Shown here: piece after piece, positions 24,963 to 36,313 of the stretch
Layout: each line of letters starts with the position of its first letter
Position numbering within the stretch: position 1 is the first letter of the stretch
DNA from: Cytospora piceicola
Lineage: Eukaryota; Ascomycota; Sordariomycetes; Diaporthales; Cytosporaceae
Assembly (NCBI GenBank): GCA_023375675.1
Contig: JALQBC010000003.1
Coordinates: 1,054,001 to 1,118,000 of the forward strand
Direction of reading: 5' to 3'
DNA length: 64,000 bases
The notes under the pieces: generated by a model
Told to the model about the DNA's origin: nothing
The model's database searches: none
The model's input: only the letters and a program-made list of their open reading frames with translations
Position numbers and translations under genes: made by a program

Positions 24963-26657
24963 TCCTATGGATACATCGGGGATCCAGATCCAGGCTCCTC
25001 AGAGAGGCACAGGCAGCCAGGCGACTTTGACCTGCCGCCGAAGGATAGTGTGAGGCAAAGCTCAAGGTTTCTTTTGTACACACCATTACGCTGTTCGCCC
25101 AAATCGGAGACTGGTTGGCATTGAAGTGAGGTGTTGGATGTAGCAAATATCCCGGTTTCCCGCCTGTAAGATACCACAACAGTACAGTCCTCGTAATTAA
25201 CACGTACATACACTCGAGCACGATAGCCCCGCCATCTGGCATTACTTCTTTACCATGCAGTCCATGTTTAAGAGGGGTCTCCGTCAACTCAAACGGGGGC
25301 TGTGACGCCCTATTTGTAGCGGCGCGGCGCAACGCAGCGCCGCAGCTCCATGATGGATGGCGATCACGGTGCTTGCGTTGCGCGAATACGCTTTGTTTCT
25401 CTGTTGGGCTTTGCATGTCCGCCTGCTTTGCCTTGCTTGCTTGCCTGCTTGCTTGCATGCGCGTACTTGAGCTTGAACATGTATGTACATACATTCCAAG
25501 TTTAGCGTCCGGGCCTCCTAAGGGGCTCGTCGTTTGCATGAGCCACCTGCGTGCTGCTGGTGACACTTGATGAGTTCTGCGAGTTATTAATGGCAAATTT
25601 TTCTTTTTAATAAAAAAAAAACCACAAAGTGCCCACCTGGGCAGCTTCAGCTTCTCAGCTTTTTGCTCGCCAGACCCGGGTGCGGACCTGGCCCCTCGCA
25701 TTTGGCGATTCGGTTGGCGATAATTTTGGACAAAGGATTGATGCCGATGGGCCCCTCTTGTGTACCTAGGTAGAGCTAACCTAGTCATGATCCTTTACAA
25801 AACACCCTCAAACTTCTACTTTCTAGGAACCAGCAGATCAGACACAGATGCAAAGCAAATGAATTCTTCGGCTGGCTTGACGCCCGGGTTATACCGCAGC
25901 AGGCATCTTCCCCTGCTCAATGGACGCTTTCTCAGGATAGCTCGCGCAAGGCTTGCGGACACCACCATATGCGAGATGCAGGTTCAACTTTGATTGGTGT
26001 GTACTGCAACTCGCCGGTGTGTTTCTCAACCAGACAGGGCCACGAGAGGCTCCCATCCACCTGGGCAGTCACAAAAGGGTGGCATCAAGCTGGGGTCTGA
26101 GTATCAACTTCAACCGAATCACTTCTTATTACCTACGGAGTACGGACTCGTCCTTGATTACACTTCTATAATGTCCCTTCACCTCCTTCATGAGATTCAA
26201 GGCCTTAGGTTTAGGTGGGGGCATAAAGATGTGGAACCTTGGAATGGCCGGGGGATCAGCATTGATAGTACGCATACGTAGATATTTGATGTACTTTTCC
26301 AGTGAATGTGCTGTCAGTATGTAGTGGTGTGTGATAGCAATACCTAGGTAGGCAGTACAACATCTGATGATGCGGTCCCCTTCTTTGACGGGGTATGTTT
26401 GAAGCCCCCTTCGGCTTGGCGGACGGCAGTACGGGATACATACGGCGGTCTCACTTCCAAATACACGGGCTTCCCTAATACTACCCGACTACTGAATACA
26501 TTTAATATATATTTGCTTTGGTAGCAAGACAGTGAGCGATCACCGCATGTGATCGTCAAATCGAGACAGTTGGGCATTCGAGAGGTTCCAAGGTTGTATG
26601 GACCTCGGGAGGTTCGTAATCTGTACCTAGGTACATATAGTGTTGATATCGGTCAAG

Positions 26658-26658
<1 letters not shown>

Positions 26659-26694
<36 letters not shown>
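26659..26694. repeat. TG dinucleotide microsatellite
   Basis: Eighteen uninterrupted TG copies. Likely polymorphic between isolates. Confidence 0.98.
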
Positions 26695-26698
<4 letters not shown>

Positions 26699-26815
26699 GC
26701 TGCCAGCCCAAGCCGGGCCGTACGATCTGCATATTCGCCGGCTTCAACTCCCAACAACTCCGGAGTCTCGACTTTAGCGAGAATTACAGGGACTTGTCCT
26801 CGGCACTGCCCCAGT

Positions 26816-26868
26816 ATACACTACCTAGGTACCTACCTAGGTACATATGTATGTACCTTCCTACCTTC
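26816..26868. repeat. Nested TACCTAGGTA palindromes
   Basis: Two overlapping ACCTAGGTAC palindromes separated by CTA, followed by a second small palindrome, GTACATATGTATGTAC. Confidence 0.7.
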
Positions 26869-26938
26869 CACAGTCACGAGCAGCTCACCTCTGTCCTCTG
26901 ATGCCTGCTCGGAACCTACCCAGAATCGCATGAAGTAT

Positions 26939-26968
26939 CCGGGACATATCTGGGACATATCCGGGACA
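26939..26968. repeat. Tandem 11-mer (YGGGACATATC) x3
   Basis: Three near-identical direct copies of an eleven-base unit containing GGGACATATC, the third diverged at its end. Confidence 0.8.
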
Positions 26969-29900
26969 TGGAATGGATGCCCAGGTGAGCAGGTGAGACG
27001 ACTCGTTGGGATCCTTTAACGGCTGGCAGGATGGATGGGAGGATCATCCAGAATTTGTCATTTATCGTGACCAAGGCCAACATTACGCAGTATAACCGTG
27101 GAAGGAACGAATCGCACCCAAGGTTCATGAGGAGATGGATTGACTTGGAAGGTGTCACTCTTTCGCGAAGTGGAAGAAGGAGTGGGTGTGCTGTATGGTC
27201 CATTTGCGCGGACCCGCGGATTTACCGGTTACAGTGTGCCCCTCCTCTCCAAGGGGCCAAAAGGCATCAACCAGCCAGGAGTCGTCGACGCCGTTTAATG
27301 ACTGTCTTGCATTTTATGAATCACCTGGGCACCTCATACAGATCACTGTATGGGCACAATGGCTCTCTATGCCACCACCATCTCACCGCTCGCTGCTTGC
27401 TTGTCTGGCAGTCTGGCCGACGAACAGCGATACGCCATACGAATCCGACTCATGATTCGGTCCATCAAAGATCAAGGCTGGACCACTGCCCCGGTGCGCT
27501 GGGGCGGACTTGTTATCACGCCAGGGGCTGAGTGTATCAACAGCTCGACTCGCCGGTAGGCACAGTGCAGACCAGGGGGGAGAAAAATCACTTTACGCGT
27601 GAGAGCGGTCCTGTCGCGTCACCGTCATCATGCAAGCTCTTAAATAACCCTGCAGCCTTGGAACTAAATTCATACACATACATGGCCTGGGGTGGCCAAG
27701 TGGAAACTGGCATCCACTGCAGTTCCACAATCCAATCCGGCCTGATCCAACGAGAACTGCCAGATTGTCGTTGCTGGCCAAGGTTCTAGGTGTTTCTGAA
27801 GCCGCCTACAATCTGGTCAGATCCGGTCCAGCCGTTGTCCCATCAGTACTACATCCCTCTAGGAAACGAGAAACCCGACGGCGCAGTAGATACCCTTCGC
27901 ACGGTGGATTACGAAGGGCGAAAACTTCAGTGCGAGAGAAGCAAGTTATGGCATGGTCTTTGTGACAAGGAATGCCGAGGCGGAATTAACGGAAAGCATC
28001 TCCAACTTCGTACTTTCCGCGGTATCATTCCTACTCCGTTTCATACTCGTCTACGGCACTGCAACGCCGGATCCCTATCCTTGGAGCTCCCGAGAGGTGT
28101 CCCATACCGATCTCGCCCCTTGCCACGGAGGCACGATTATGTCTCGGGACATCAGCTCAGCTGAGCCGCTCGAGAGTTCGAAACGGGTTGCGTTTGGGGC
28201 AGACCATCACACATTACACTAGGCGCACTAATCATATAGCATTGACACAAGCCCAATACACAAGTACGATATCGTACGGCCAGAGCTGGTGGAGAAGCGG
28301 CGGCATGGCGGCTGCTACCTGACGCGGAAAGGAGGCATGAAAAGCGAGGCGCTGATATAATCACTCCCTCTAGTGGACACCTCCTGCAAAGCGCTGCAAT
28401 ATCACATCACACCATCAGGCCGGGCTCGACCTATGCCCAGAATCCCAGCAGATCACCGCCAGGCTAAGTATATGATCACTGGTCGGGGGCCGTCATCACC
28501 ATACTGTCTTACCGCTTGTAGGAATCTATATCTACCAAGTATAAGAAATGCAGGTCCAATGAGCCTATCATACGCTGGCATGGTCCAAAAGCACGACGGG
28601 TGCTTCGGTCAGCCTCCCAGCATTCTGCAGACGCCTTATTAAGACATCAGTCCGCTCAGACCCAGAAGCCAAAAAGTACGAAGCTCCTGCAATGAACTTA
28701 TCATGCAACCACCTTGAACCCTCGGAACTTCGCTTGGGCAGGCCCTCTACACAGTGTTCTTTGTGATGCAACGTCCGCTCGTCTGAATGGTGGCAACCTG
28801 GACACATACCTCTCTCTTGAAGCCCGCCCATCAAACACAAATAGCAAGCATCTGTTGCATGCAACATGTCCCATGACCAAGACCAAGCCTGGTTGACTGT
28901 ACGGTATATACTATATTACCGACGGTTCCTTGCCGCACAGGACTCGGGTGACACCTTGTTTGGCAACGGACTTCATCTCTGCCTCACGGTCTTCGCGTAC
29001 TGTGTAGTGTTACGGTCGAAAGGCCAAAAGGACGTTGCCCTTTCGGAGTAAGCCACGATGTGTCGCAAACGTTGCCGTCATGTGTTCAGCCTGGAATTCC
29101 GTTATCCCGACTGTATGTCGGCTTGCGTCCTCAACCACCACCTATGAATTTCACATGTCGTCTGGCCGGGTATGGCACAGCCCTCCAAACCAACGCTCGG
29201 CGCGAGGTCGCTCTGCATTGAGTTACACTCGCTATTCCGACCATTCTAACAGATAAAATCTCAACGGAACACGACTCGCAAAAGATTAGTGTTACGGACG
29301 AACAATTCTCTCTGGACATCCGGATACGGATTACGAGGCAGAATTTATCTAGCCTTGCGCCGGGGTGCAAGGTCATAACATCAGATATGTGGAAGAACAC
29401 CCTTGATCTGCCTAGGCGAACGGGTTCCAAGACTCAGCGTCTCGCTCGCTCTCTAATCTAAGTGAGCTACGGCTGTTTCTCCATCGATTCTTTCAAATGG
29501 GACTGCACTATCTATCTGTTCAGGATAGGCTACTCCTTATTAGGGCCCCAAGCGCGCATCGCTCTGATTGCTAACTCCATTTGCTGACAATGACTTAAGG
29601 GGTTTAAAAATCTCCATGTAATGCAGGAATGCAAGCACTCTCTGCTACCGGCAGGGTCGCGGTGTAGCGACAAATGCCAGTGGAATGTTCAAAGTGCTCC
29701 AGAAAAAGCGATCAGACATCCTTTGTACAGAATATATACGACGGTTTATACTGCAGCCCTCGGACGTGATAGGGGTTATGCAAAATAAAGACCTCTCCTC
29801 GCCACGCCTTGTCAAGCTAATCCAGAGTTCTCGTCTACCAGCCCACGTCGAGATGCAGCCCGACGTGCCAATATGATATCTCGGGATTACTGTTTCGACT

Positions 29901-30934
29901 TGGAGCAAGTTGCTTGCGCGAGCTGCCTCCCTTCGTGATAGCTAGAGCCACTCGAGAGTCAGAACGGGACCGGTGGCTTGTGTTATCGAAGCCACCTTAC
30001 CTTCCTACCGGCACCCTCCTACAGGCCCGGTCGTCAGCCGCGGGGTCAGAGGAAAGCATCAAGGATTAACCGGTAAATACGTTCACCCCTTCTTGCTATA
30101 CTACATGCCTGACCACCTCGTTTGTCCGAGAGAAACCAGGAGAGATTGGCAATCACTGCATGCGACGATCCCCGGCCGTACCTGCGGCATTTCAACGACG
30201 AACTTGTTAAAATGGCTGAATGGAAAGGCAACCTCTTTTTTTTGTTGCTCCCATCAACGCCACGATGCCGCTTTAGTGGCACCCATTCCGGGACGCTTCG
30301 TGGACCGCCTGTGCACAGTGCTGGAATTATTGGCGGCACCTGCCGCTTTAGCCATTATAAGTTGCGTAAAATACGATACTACTTTTGGCAGCTCGTATGG
30401 TCCACTACAAGACAGCACCCACACACACCATGGGCACGCTATCACTTAGGTATGCCCCGCACTCGAAGACATCGATTCGAGGGGATCAGGTCCGTGTCAC
30501 CAGACCTAGGAGGAACCTCGGGACATTATGTGACGTGTAGGTAAGGAAAAGATCAGACTATCATCAAGAACCCTGTCGACCTGAGCCTCGCGGAGTTGCT
30601 CTGTCGGAAATGACAGCAGAATCTGGTACCCGGGAGCTCATCAACGACGACACAAGCTCCCCCGCCATTCGCCTACACACCATACGGACAACCGGTCTGT
30701 CGATTGTCGTCACACAGGGCAAAGGGGGTGGGAAGAAAAAGGAGGAAAGGGCGGCGGCGGGCTCTCCTTAAGGCGGCTGAGACTGGCTGTACGCAACCGG
30801 TCACAGTCAGATGACTGCCGACCATCGCTCCCTTTACCCACCCACTCCAGAAGGGTCCCGCGTTGGACTTGCTGATCCCGCGTCAGCCCTTAGAAGCCAG
30901 GCAACAGAAAGCAACAACAACCCACCCAGGACGT

Positions 30935-31087
30935 ATGTTCAGCTCGGCACGATCGACTTTCATCCTCGCCCTCGCCACGAGCGCGTGTATCTCCGCTCCT
31001 CTTCAACAAAGGCCAGAGCTTGATGTTGACCCCCTCCTTGGGAATGAAAACCGATTGGAGCCGTTCGAGGTCGTACCAGAGTCATGA
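30935..31087 (+). CDS. Candidate small secreted peptide (50 aa)
   Basis: ATG at 30935 to TGA at 31085-31087. The first 21 residues form a good signal peptide: MFSSAR, a hydrophobic core STFILALATSACISA, with a plausible cleavage after the A of ISA. The remaining 29 residues are Leu/Asp/Glu/Pro rich without cysteines and end in PFEVVPES. The sequence just before the ATG (AACAGAAAGCAACAACAACCCACCCAGGACGT) looks like a fungal CA-rich leader, and a pyrimidine-rich stretch lies further up. The preceding in-frame ATG at 30863 would destroy the signal peptide. The mature part could be an effector-like or signalling peptide, or the whole frame could be chance. No homologue is recognised. Confidence 0.35.
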   Translation: MFSSARSTFILALATSACISAPLQQRPELDVDPLLGNENRLEPFEVVPES

Positions 31088-31654
31088 TCTCTCGTCAACA
31101 CTCGCGCTAAGTGTTAGGCACGGAACCTCACGGGATCGCCCTGGCGATTTATGGCTTCGGGCTGCTGCGGCCGTCCGCGCGGTCATCCTGACTTGAGTGA
31201 TTGCTATTTACTGGATTCGTCTGGATACAATGATAACCCCGATCTAGCTAAGTGGATGCTGTGGTGGCTATGGGCAAACGTTGTCGGTAGCAACAAGCAG
31301 TGCCCCGGGGCTCAAGCGAGCGTCCCTGTGTGCTCTTCTGTGTGCACACTGGTATTGCAATAGCCGGCGTTGTTGTCGTCTACTGAAACGGATGGGGATG
31401 GACGACTCATCAACGTTTGCTCTCAATCAAGTGTATATGGATGTTTTGCTGTTGGTACTATACACTACATACATTGGTTCTTGAGTATTAACTCTGGAAG
31501 CCATCGACTTACAACACTGGAAGGATGTTGAAGTCTCCTTGCGGTGGTAGTCAGACCATGCAGAAAGGGGTCCTGGAGAAACAAACCTGGGATCTTACTC
31601 GCGAGTCCCGGGCGGTAGGGTCTGCTGTGCTGACCCAAGACTCTCTAGAATTCT
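31088..31654. other. Spacer without recognised gene
   Basis: This lies between the candidate peptide and the 3' end of the membrane-protein gene. Short frames only, none with recognisable features. Confidence 0.45.
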
Positions 31655-34442
31655 CTAGAACTCCGTCCTTCTTCCTCGCGACCGTCTTGGAGCCTGCACG
31701 CCTTCATCAACTGCACCTTCATCCGCACGATCACCAGAGCTACTCCGCCTGGAACGCACTCTGTCTTTTACCGACCCGATAGCCTCTTCTGCGAGGTGCT
31801 CCGCGGCGTGCTCAAGGGCGAGCTGCAAACTCTCTGGACGTTCTTCGGGGATCGTACTCGGGCGCCGACGGTGGCGAGAGCGGTAGTTTGAAGGCCTGTG
31901 AGATTCAGATATGATGGTCAGCTTAGGTGGCGTCGGTACGGGGGATGTTCTGAGGATTGTGTCTGCTTACCTTGGCGGCCGTGGTCCTCCCCGGCGAGGA
32001 ACATACGGGCGACCAGTCTCTCGTCGCTGGCGAGGAGTGAGAAGTGGATGGGGTGGCAGTGGACGCGGACGCCGGTACTGTCCGTGAGAGTCCTGACCCC
32101 GATGTGTACTCCCGCTTTCGTCCCTGGCCATTCGTTCTTCCCCGGCCGCTCTGCGACCCTCCCCGCCTGTGATCTCCTCCGCGATCTCTTCGGCTACCTC
32201 TCGCGCCACTGGGTTGTTTGTTGCCAGCCTCGCCATCGTGGGTAGGAAAGAAGCAAGCTTCGAGATCCAGCCGCGTTTCCCTTTCTTTTTGTGGTTGCCG
32301 TCGTCATCATCGTCATCAGAACTGCTTAGTGAAAGATTCTGTTAGCCATGTGAACAAGCACAAGCTGGTTGGCTGTTGTTGTCCATTATTAACTTACTCT
32401 TCTCCAGGCGAAGGAGGGCTCCACTGCTGCCTGCCGTGGCCAGTTCCAGGATATGGAGGACCAGTATAGCCTCGCATTCCCCATTCACGACGGTAGTGGT
32501 TGATCATCTGCTGCCGGTCAAGTCTACTTCTTTCCTCGGAGACCTGGCTTCCATTCCCACAAGTGGCGCCGGTGCTGGAGGGTGGTCCAACTGTATGGGG
32601 AACGTTGAGAAGCAAGCCATCGTTAACGGTAGGATGACCGCCATGAGGTGCTGGTGGTGATTTGTAATTGGGACCGGCCTCTTGGGGTGTATCATCCGAA
32701 GGGCTAGGGGCATGATGTCTACGCTGGCTGCGATGTCCCACGCGAGATTCACCTGCGCCCGGGAACCCGTGGTCTCCTCTGCGTGAGGCAGGATGCTCTC
32801 GTGTGGGGGAGGGACGACGAGGCCGTCCGATCCTGGATTCGGCCGTGCCTGGAGTAGGTGCCACGGGTCGTCCGACAAGCCGTTCGTCGGGGCTTGGGGT
32901 ACGGCGACGGCGTCCCACACGGGACTGACCATGATGCATGTCCTCGCGCGTAGGGCGCTCGTCGTTCGAAGGCGATAGGCTGCGCTGGCGTCCGACTCGA
33001 GACTCCAGGACCTCGAGAGATGGCTGGTCGAACGTGACGCGGCGCCGTGGTCGGTCTGGTTCGCTTTCTTCACCATCGCCATCGTTGTCTTCGTCCGCTG
33101 CGTGCTCTTGATGATGACCACGTTGGCCCCCCCTCTGCTGGGGATCCTCTGTTTCAATGCAACGGGCAGGGTCGGTCTCAGGTGATGTATCGACCACATG
33201 GCCCTTCACATCAGCCCTGTCGCTTTGCGCCTCTCGCTCCTCGTTGTCATACCGGTCGACCAGGGCCTGAAGACGCTCCGCCTCGCGAACGCGCTTGCGT
33301 CGTTCTGCACGCTCGATCAGGCTCTCCAGCCCGGAACGCATCTCCGAGTCCAGGCTTGTTGATGATCTGTAGCTCCTGCTGGTCGACGAACACGATGAGG
33401 TGGAGTACATGGACGGAGTCCGCTCTCGTCGCGGAGGCGGACTCGGGCTGCGACTCCGCTGACGGCCCCGGTTCTGACGGGAGGGAGACTGGCTGGGGCT
33501 CGGGCTTCGGCGACGGCGACTGTTGCGTTTACGATGTTTGGCTCGGTCGCGGACTGGCGATCCGGACGGTGAGCGGCGCTTTGCTGGTGATAGGGATCCG
33601 CCGCGATCGGAATCCTCGTCTTCAATGGTGGATGCGTGACCTGGAGATGGGGCTCGTGGCTGTCGTGGGTTACTGTGTCTTGGTGGCTGTGGGTTGCTTG
33701 ATGCTGGGATTGGCTGAACAATAAGTGGTGGTTGTGGGGGTGGTGGTGGTGGTGGTGGAGCGACAATGCCCTGGGCTGGTACAAGAGGTGGCGCTGGAGG
33801 TGGTGGAGGAATGACAGTGAACAATGGTGGTTGTGGCTGAGGGTACATCGTGACTGGAGGAGGAGGGGGTCCTGGGACGATAAACTGCGGAGGGTACATC
33901 GGCGCAGGCTGGGGCTGAAATGGCATGGCAGGTTGGAAGGGTGGAAGACGAGGATCTATGGGAGGTATTTGAGGTGCCGCGTCAGGCTGTGGTGGCCAAA
34001 TCTGAGTGCGAGATACTCGTGGAGAAGGTCGAGGCGACGGTGGGGTCGAAGTTGACGACCTCGTGTCGAAGGACACAAATGGACCGCGGCCAGGCGTAGG
34101 AGGTCTGTAAGCAGGGGGAGGGGGACTCGGTGGGCTAGCAGCTCGAAAGGTGAATCTCCTCTCATACGGTCTCGAAGTGAAAATGACTGTACGTCCATCT
34201 TCAAGATCCATCTCAATGCTCTGGTTCAATCTCTTAATCCTCTCCTTCCGAGGTCTGATGACAGTATACCAATAGATGAATGCTGAGGCCAGGGTAACGA
34301 TGATTATGCTGAAAATGACGCCAAACTGGCCAGTCGTGGTTAGGCAGCTCCAGGCGTCGTTGGAGCACGACGCCCCGCTATTGTCGACGTCCTCGTGGTT
34401 GACGAGCATTCTGGATTCGACGAGAGGTAGGAGGGGGGACAT
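31655..34442 (-). CDS. Single-pass membrane protein with proline-rich and RS-repeat cytoplasmic tail, unknown function
   Basis: Three exons: 34442-32398, 32321-31971 and 31895-31655, giving 878 residues. The GTAAGT and GTAAGC donors and CAG acceptors keep phase, and exon 3 ends RRSRGRRTEF. A short N-terminal segment with two cysteines (CSNDAWSC) is followed by one strong transmembrane helix at about residues 39-62 (GVIFSIIIVTLASAFIYWY) and a basic stop-transfer RPRKERIKR, so the long C-terminus should face the cytoplasm. The tail has a poly-proline region (IPPPPPAPP and similar, a possible SH3/WW/profilin target), an RS/SP-rich region (RRRRSPSPSQSPSR), a coiled segment (ERAERRKRVREAERLQALVDRYD) and four to five copies of a motif around ESRVGRxRxxSPS. 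No signal peptide is obvious upstream of the helix. The architecture recalls fungal WSC- or Mid2-like sensors only loosely; I do not recognise the family. Confidence 0.8.
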
Positions 34443-36313
34443 AATTTCGGTTTGAAGAAAGATTCCTGGAGTGTTGGTACGGTCGGTCGTTGTCACGACA
34501 CGGCCTCGTTGACCGACGCGAGGCGCGCTGGTGAAACAAGCAGCCCAGGCTTGGAAGTCACAGCCGTATTTGGATAGATGACGAGCAGTTACTATAGAAC
34601 CATTTCAGCAAACAGTACAGTATAGAAAGAAGGTAGTTTTAGGTTATGAATGGCACGGGGGATGGCTGACTGAAGGGCGTGGTGGGTTGGTTGCAAGGCG
34701 GGTGACAAGGGAGGTTATGCTGCCTGTGGAAACTAACTGGGAGTTTGCACAGGCCTGCACACCTACCAAGTGGTTGAAAGATAAACAGGGAGTTGGGATG
34801 GAAATTGAGTCCCTCCTACTATTATCAAAGCCAACTAGGTGGGTAGTTGGGTTTGTATAGCGTAGTTGTCCAGACATAATGTCGATACCGCACACCTAGC
34901 ACTAGAGGTATATGCTCGACCAAGTTCAAGAGAAGTGCTTATAAGAGATACTAACGTGCAAAATGTTTGAATCAACCCAATATTTTTCACTCCGTAACTA
35001 GGGCACATTCTATTAAGTTGTATGTTCTTCGTTATATGTGCTGATTAGTAGACCTTGTCTCTGAAGGGGCCATACATATATACCTAGGTACCTGATAAAG
35101 AATAAGGATGAAATATATCGAGCAATCATACACAGTTCAACATGTTCTTGATGCTAAGATAATGAAACTAGGTATGAATTGAAATGGTAAATTGACATAG
35201 AGTTCTTGTGTCAAGCAATGTGGTATTCTTTCTGATCCCTCCCTCTGCTATATTTTAATACTTTTTCAAATTAGCTTCATTTTGCTACCTACCTCTCTAG
35301 CTCTCGCTTTTTAGAACCTGCTATATCAAGTTGCTCCTCCTTCTTTCCCATATATCTGTACTCTTCAATATTATACAGTCTTCAATATGCCGGTATATTC
35401 CTTATTATGCATTTGGTTATTGTCAAGCTGCAAATAAGAAACAACTAGACTAGACAATAAGCGTAAGACCAGCTCTACAGAATATCAACATTTCCTTGCT
35501 AGTGATACGAGATACTCTGAAACCGGACTCCAGTCTTCGCATATAATCTTGTACCTGTCTGGGAATGGATGATATTCGTAATATGCAAGGCCTGGAAAGC
35601 TTTATCTTGCTCGATGCCCCATGGTTAAGATAACCTGAAAAGCTGCAGATATTTTGGCACAGATCAGAGGGAATATTAGTTCTCTATTATCTCTACTATA
35701 TGAAAGTTCCACAAAATCCGTACTATGGATATGCTAACTTCAGAATTTCAAATCATTTCGCATGTGCTAAAGCAACCTTATACACATACTGTGATGTCTA
35801 CTGGTGTTGTTGGGTTTTGGGGGGGGGGGGGGACTACCGAGAGATACGACCCTAACCCTTAAAGAATGAGGTCTGGGTGGACATCTAATTGTAAAAGTGG
35901 GTCTGTGCTCTAGCTCATCCTCCCAGGGACCTGCAAGCTGCGCTCAGCCTCGTGCATTCTGAATTTCGAGATTCCAAATCACTTCCACTTCGTACTTCCC
36001 ACTTGTGTTATCTCACACAATTTCTCCACCTCCTGTCCCTACACCATTTCTTGCTTTGTTCCTTGTTTACTCTGAGGTTGAACCAGTTCCAGCATGAACC
36101 TCACGTCCTAGGCCACAGAACTTTCTTCTTTGCTGGCCCATCTTCTCAAGACGGCGCGCATCGCGATAACCTCCCTCTCTTTATCCTCAATCTGCAACCA
36201 CCGTTGCAATTCGGTGATAGCTCGACCCGATCTCCACGAATCGCAATATTGAGGCCTATCGCGACAGTGCTTCAAGTTTACGTGTCACCAAACCACCCGC
36301 CTCTTCAGCCATC
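34443..36313. other. AT-rich intergenic region and CTR9 promoter
   Basis: Between the divergent membrane-protein and CTR9 genes. From about 34.9 to 35.8 kb the sequence is clearly more AT-rich than its surroundings and has no open frames. A 13-G tract at about 35819-35832 is followed closely by the telomere-like word CCCTAACCCTTA. The last 350 bp before the CTR9 ATG are pyrimidine-rich, typical of a 5' leader. Confidence 0.45.

Larger units (their letters stand above)
22017..30934. other. Gene-poor block of about 8.9 kb
   Basis: The first few hundred bases are the cyclin promoter. Beyond that I find no recognisable gene, transposase, reverse transcriptase or terminal repeat. The longest frame (24943-25788, minus) runs through a poly-T/poly-A tract and has no protein-like pattern. 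The block is rich in simple repeats (annotated separately), including TG, CATC, a heptad, an octad and an 11-mer array. Some frames near 27.2-28.2 kb and 29.97-30.45 kb could be remnants of old genes, but I cannot assign them. Confidence 0.45.

Noticed and set aside
24943..25788. 281-codon minus-strand frame in the gene-poor block
   Set aside because: It runs through a poly-T/poly-A tract and tandem repeats, has no domain-like pattern, and no promoter or splice context supports it.
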